Positions 4,135 to 5,316 of a DNA stretch of 5,316 nucleotides are shown here, in pieces. Position numbers and translations under genes: made by a program. Positions within the stretch are counted from its first letter, which is position 1; each line of letters opens with the position of its first letter. Source of the DNA: CAYZYO01 sp964482585 (lineage in GTDB: Bacteria > Bacillota > Syntrophomonadia > Syntrophomonadales > Syntrophomonadaceae); the NCBI GenBank assembly GCA_964482585.1, contig CAYZYO010000133.1, positions 1 through 5,316 of the forward strand, in the 5' to 3' direction. The notes beneath the pieces are model-generated. The model was given only the letters and a program-made list of their open reading frames with translations, was not told the DNA's origin and did no database searches.

Positions 4135-5316
4135 TTAGTCATTAATAGTGAATAATGACTTACTCACAATAGTCTGATTTCTGTTCGGTCCCACTGCGAT
4201 TATTGCCTGCTTAACACCAGTAATTTCTTCAATTTTTTCTACATAGTTCTTGGCTTCAATAGGCAATGCCTCATAACTGGTAATACCGGTTATATCCTGC
4301 TGCCAGCCAGGCAATTCTATATATTCAGGTTCACATTCTGCAAGAGTGCTCAAGCTTTCTGGAAACTCATATAATAGTCTGCCTTTATAACGGTAGGCCA
4401 CACAGATCTTTACCCGGGGAAACGTATCCAGGACATCAAGCTTGGTAACTGCTAAATCGGTAAGACCATTTAAACGTGTTGCATAGCGCAGAACAACTGT
4501 ATCGAGCCATCCGCAGCGTCTTGGTCTGCCGGTAGTTGTGCCAAATTCAGCCCCTTTTTCTCGTAGTATTGCTCCATTCTCATCCTTTAGTTCGGTTGGA
4601 AACGGGCCTTCGCCAACTCTGGTAGTATATGCTTTAGCAACCCCCAGAACCCGGTTAATATGGGTAGGTCCAATTCCTGTCCCCACACAGGCTCCTCCTG
4701 CAATAGGATGTGAAGAGGTTACATAGGGATATGTTCCATGATCAATGTCAAGTAGAGCTCCCTGGGCTCCCTCAAATAGTACCTTCTTACCCTCCTTAAT
4801 AGCGCAATGTACTATGTAAGAAGTATCTGCCAGGTATGTTTTGAGCCTTTCGGCCTGGTTATATAAATCATCAAGCAGATCCTGGTAATCAAAACCTTTC
4901 TCGTTATAGATTTTCTCAATAATTTGATTTTTATAACTAAGCTGCGACTTAAGCCTTTTTTCAAAAGTCTTCTTTTCAAAAATATCACATATTCTAAACC
5001 CAATCCGATTAATCTTATCGGCATAAGTTGGACCTATTCCTCTTTTCGTGGTTCCAATGTTGCTGCTTCGATCTTCTAGTTCATCAATTTTCTTATGGTA
5101 TGGGATAACTATTGGAGCCCTCAGGCTTATTTTAAGTTTACTGGTGTCTATCCCTCTTTTTTCTAATCCTTCTATTTCTTCTATCAATTCTTCCATATCA
5201 ACTACAACACCATTACCGATAATACACCATGTATCAGGATACAAAATACCCGATGGAATCAAATGCAGCATAAATTTTTCCTGCAATACCTCAACTGTAT
5301 GTCCTGCATTACTTCC
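4135..5316 (-). CDS. purA: Adenylosuccinate synthetase, lacking its first ~35 residues (off the right edge)
   Basis: PurA condenses IMP with aspartate using GTP to form adenylosuccinate, the first committed step from IMP to AMP, in the cytoplasm. The visible 393 residues begin GSNAGHTVEV, which contains the catalytic His of the GHT motif. They continue with HLIPSGIL, the IMP-binding GTTKRGIGP, FEGAQGALLDIDHGTYPYVT, AKAYTTRVGEGPFPTEL, EFGTTTGRPRRCGWLD, the guanine-recognition TKLDVLD, and AVGPNRNQTI near the C-terminus. The P-loop GDEGKGK and the catalytic Asp lie off the right edge; the family is usually about 430 residues, so roughly 35 are missing. The TTG at 5286-5284 is an internal Leu, not the start, because conserved sequence continues to base 5316. 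The gene ends with TAA at 4137-4135, 14 bases from tRNA-Val. It looks intact and marks ordinary chromosome next to the island. Confidence 0.96.
   Translation of the reverse strand, partial: GSNAGHTVEVLQEKFMLHLIPSGILYPDTWCIIGNGVVVDMEELIEEIEGLEKRGIDTSKLKISLRAPIVIPYHKKIDELEDRSSNIGTTKRGIGPTYADKINRIGFRICDIFEKKTFEKRLKSQLSYKNQIIEKIYNEKGFDYQDLLDDLYNQAERLKTYLADTSYIVHCAIKEGKKVLFEGAQGALLDIDHGTYPYVTSSHPIAGGACVGTGIGPTHINRVLGVAKAYTTRVGEGPFPTELKDENGAILREKGAEFGTTTGRPRRCGWLDTVVLRYATRLNGLTDLAVTKLDVLDTFPRVKICVAYRYKGRLLYEFPESLSTLAECEPEYIELPGWQQDITGITSYEALPIEAKNYVEKIEEITGVKQAIIAVGPNRNQTIVSKSLFTIND

Noticed and set aside
4538..5024. Open frames of 62 (plus) and 70 (minus) codons inside purA
   Set aside because: They are out-of-frame shadows of purA, which has continuous conserved motifs.

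Overview
The window looks like the right-hand end of a small integrated genomic island in the chromosome of a Gram-positive, probably Firmicutes (Clostridia or Negativicutes-like), bacterium. The reasons are the moderately AT-rich DNA, strong AGGAG-type ribosome binding sites, frequent TTG/GTG starts, and a repressor and integrase pair of a kind common in Firmicutes elements. The species cannot be named from this sequence.

Layout, left to right. (1) Bases 1-173, minus strand: the 5' part of a VbhA-like antitoxin gene, preceded by a promoter overlapped by a perfect 9+9 palindrome. A Fic-domain toxin gene is expected just beyond the left edge. (2) Bases 174-470: non-coding, with the promoter, the palindrome and a GC-rich hairpin. 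(3) Bases 471-1223, minus strand: a standalone SIR2-like NAD-binding protein, with a promoter and a five-codon minicistron upstream. (4) Bases 1224-1495: non-coding, with a large AT-rich inverted repeat. (5) Bases 1496-1840, minus strand: a short protein resembling the C-terminal end of a PD-(D/E)XK nuclease-like protein and probably 5'-truncated. (6) Bases 1919-2581, plus strand: a XRE/S24 (LexA/cI-like) repressor, also without a proper 5' end. (7) Bases 2596-3916, plus strand: a tyrosine integrase broken by a one-base frameshift at a G4 run. (8) Bases 3899-4033: a bidirectional terminator, two GTGCCCA repeats and a second hairpin terminator, forming the likely attachment region. (9) Bases 4046-4120, minus strand: tRNA-Val(CAC). 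(10) Bases 4135-5316, minus strand: purA, continuing past the right edge; this is core chromosome.

The logic is that of an element inserted at the 3' end of a tRNA gene. The integrase lies about 130 bases from the tRNA 3' end and reads toward it, the repressor is directly upstream of the integrase, and the accessory cargo (nuclease remnant, SIR2 protein, Fic-type toxin-antitoxin) lies on the far side. All the recognisable cargo belongs to families often found in anti-phage or toxin-antitoxin contexts. The element looks old or partly decayed: the integrase is frameshifted, and the repressor and nuclease genes lie back to back with open frames that meet at 1855/1856 and no credible start on either side, as if one deletion removed both 5' ends. 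The repressor also has an Arg where the S24 catalytic Lys is expected.

No CRISPR array, insertion sequence or replication origin was seen. The most informative items for follow-up are the antitoxin with its palindromic operator, the SIR2 protein with a non-canonical LNG motif, and the truncated back-to-back junction.
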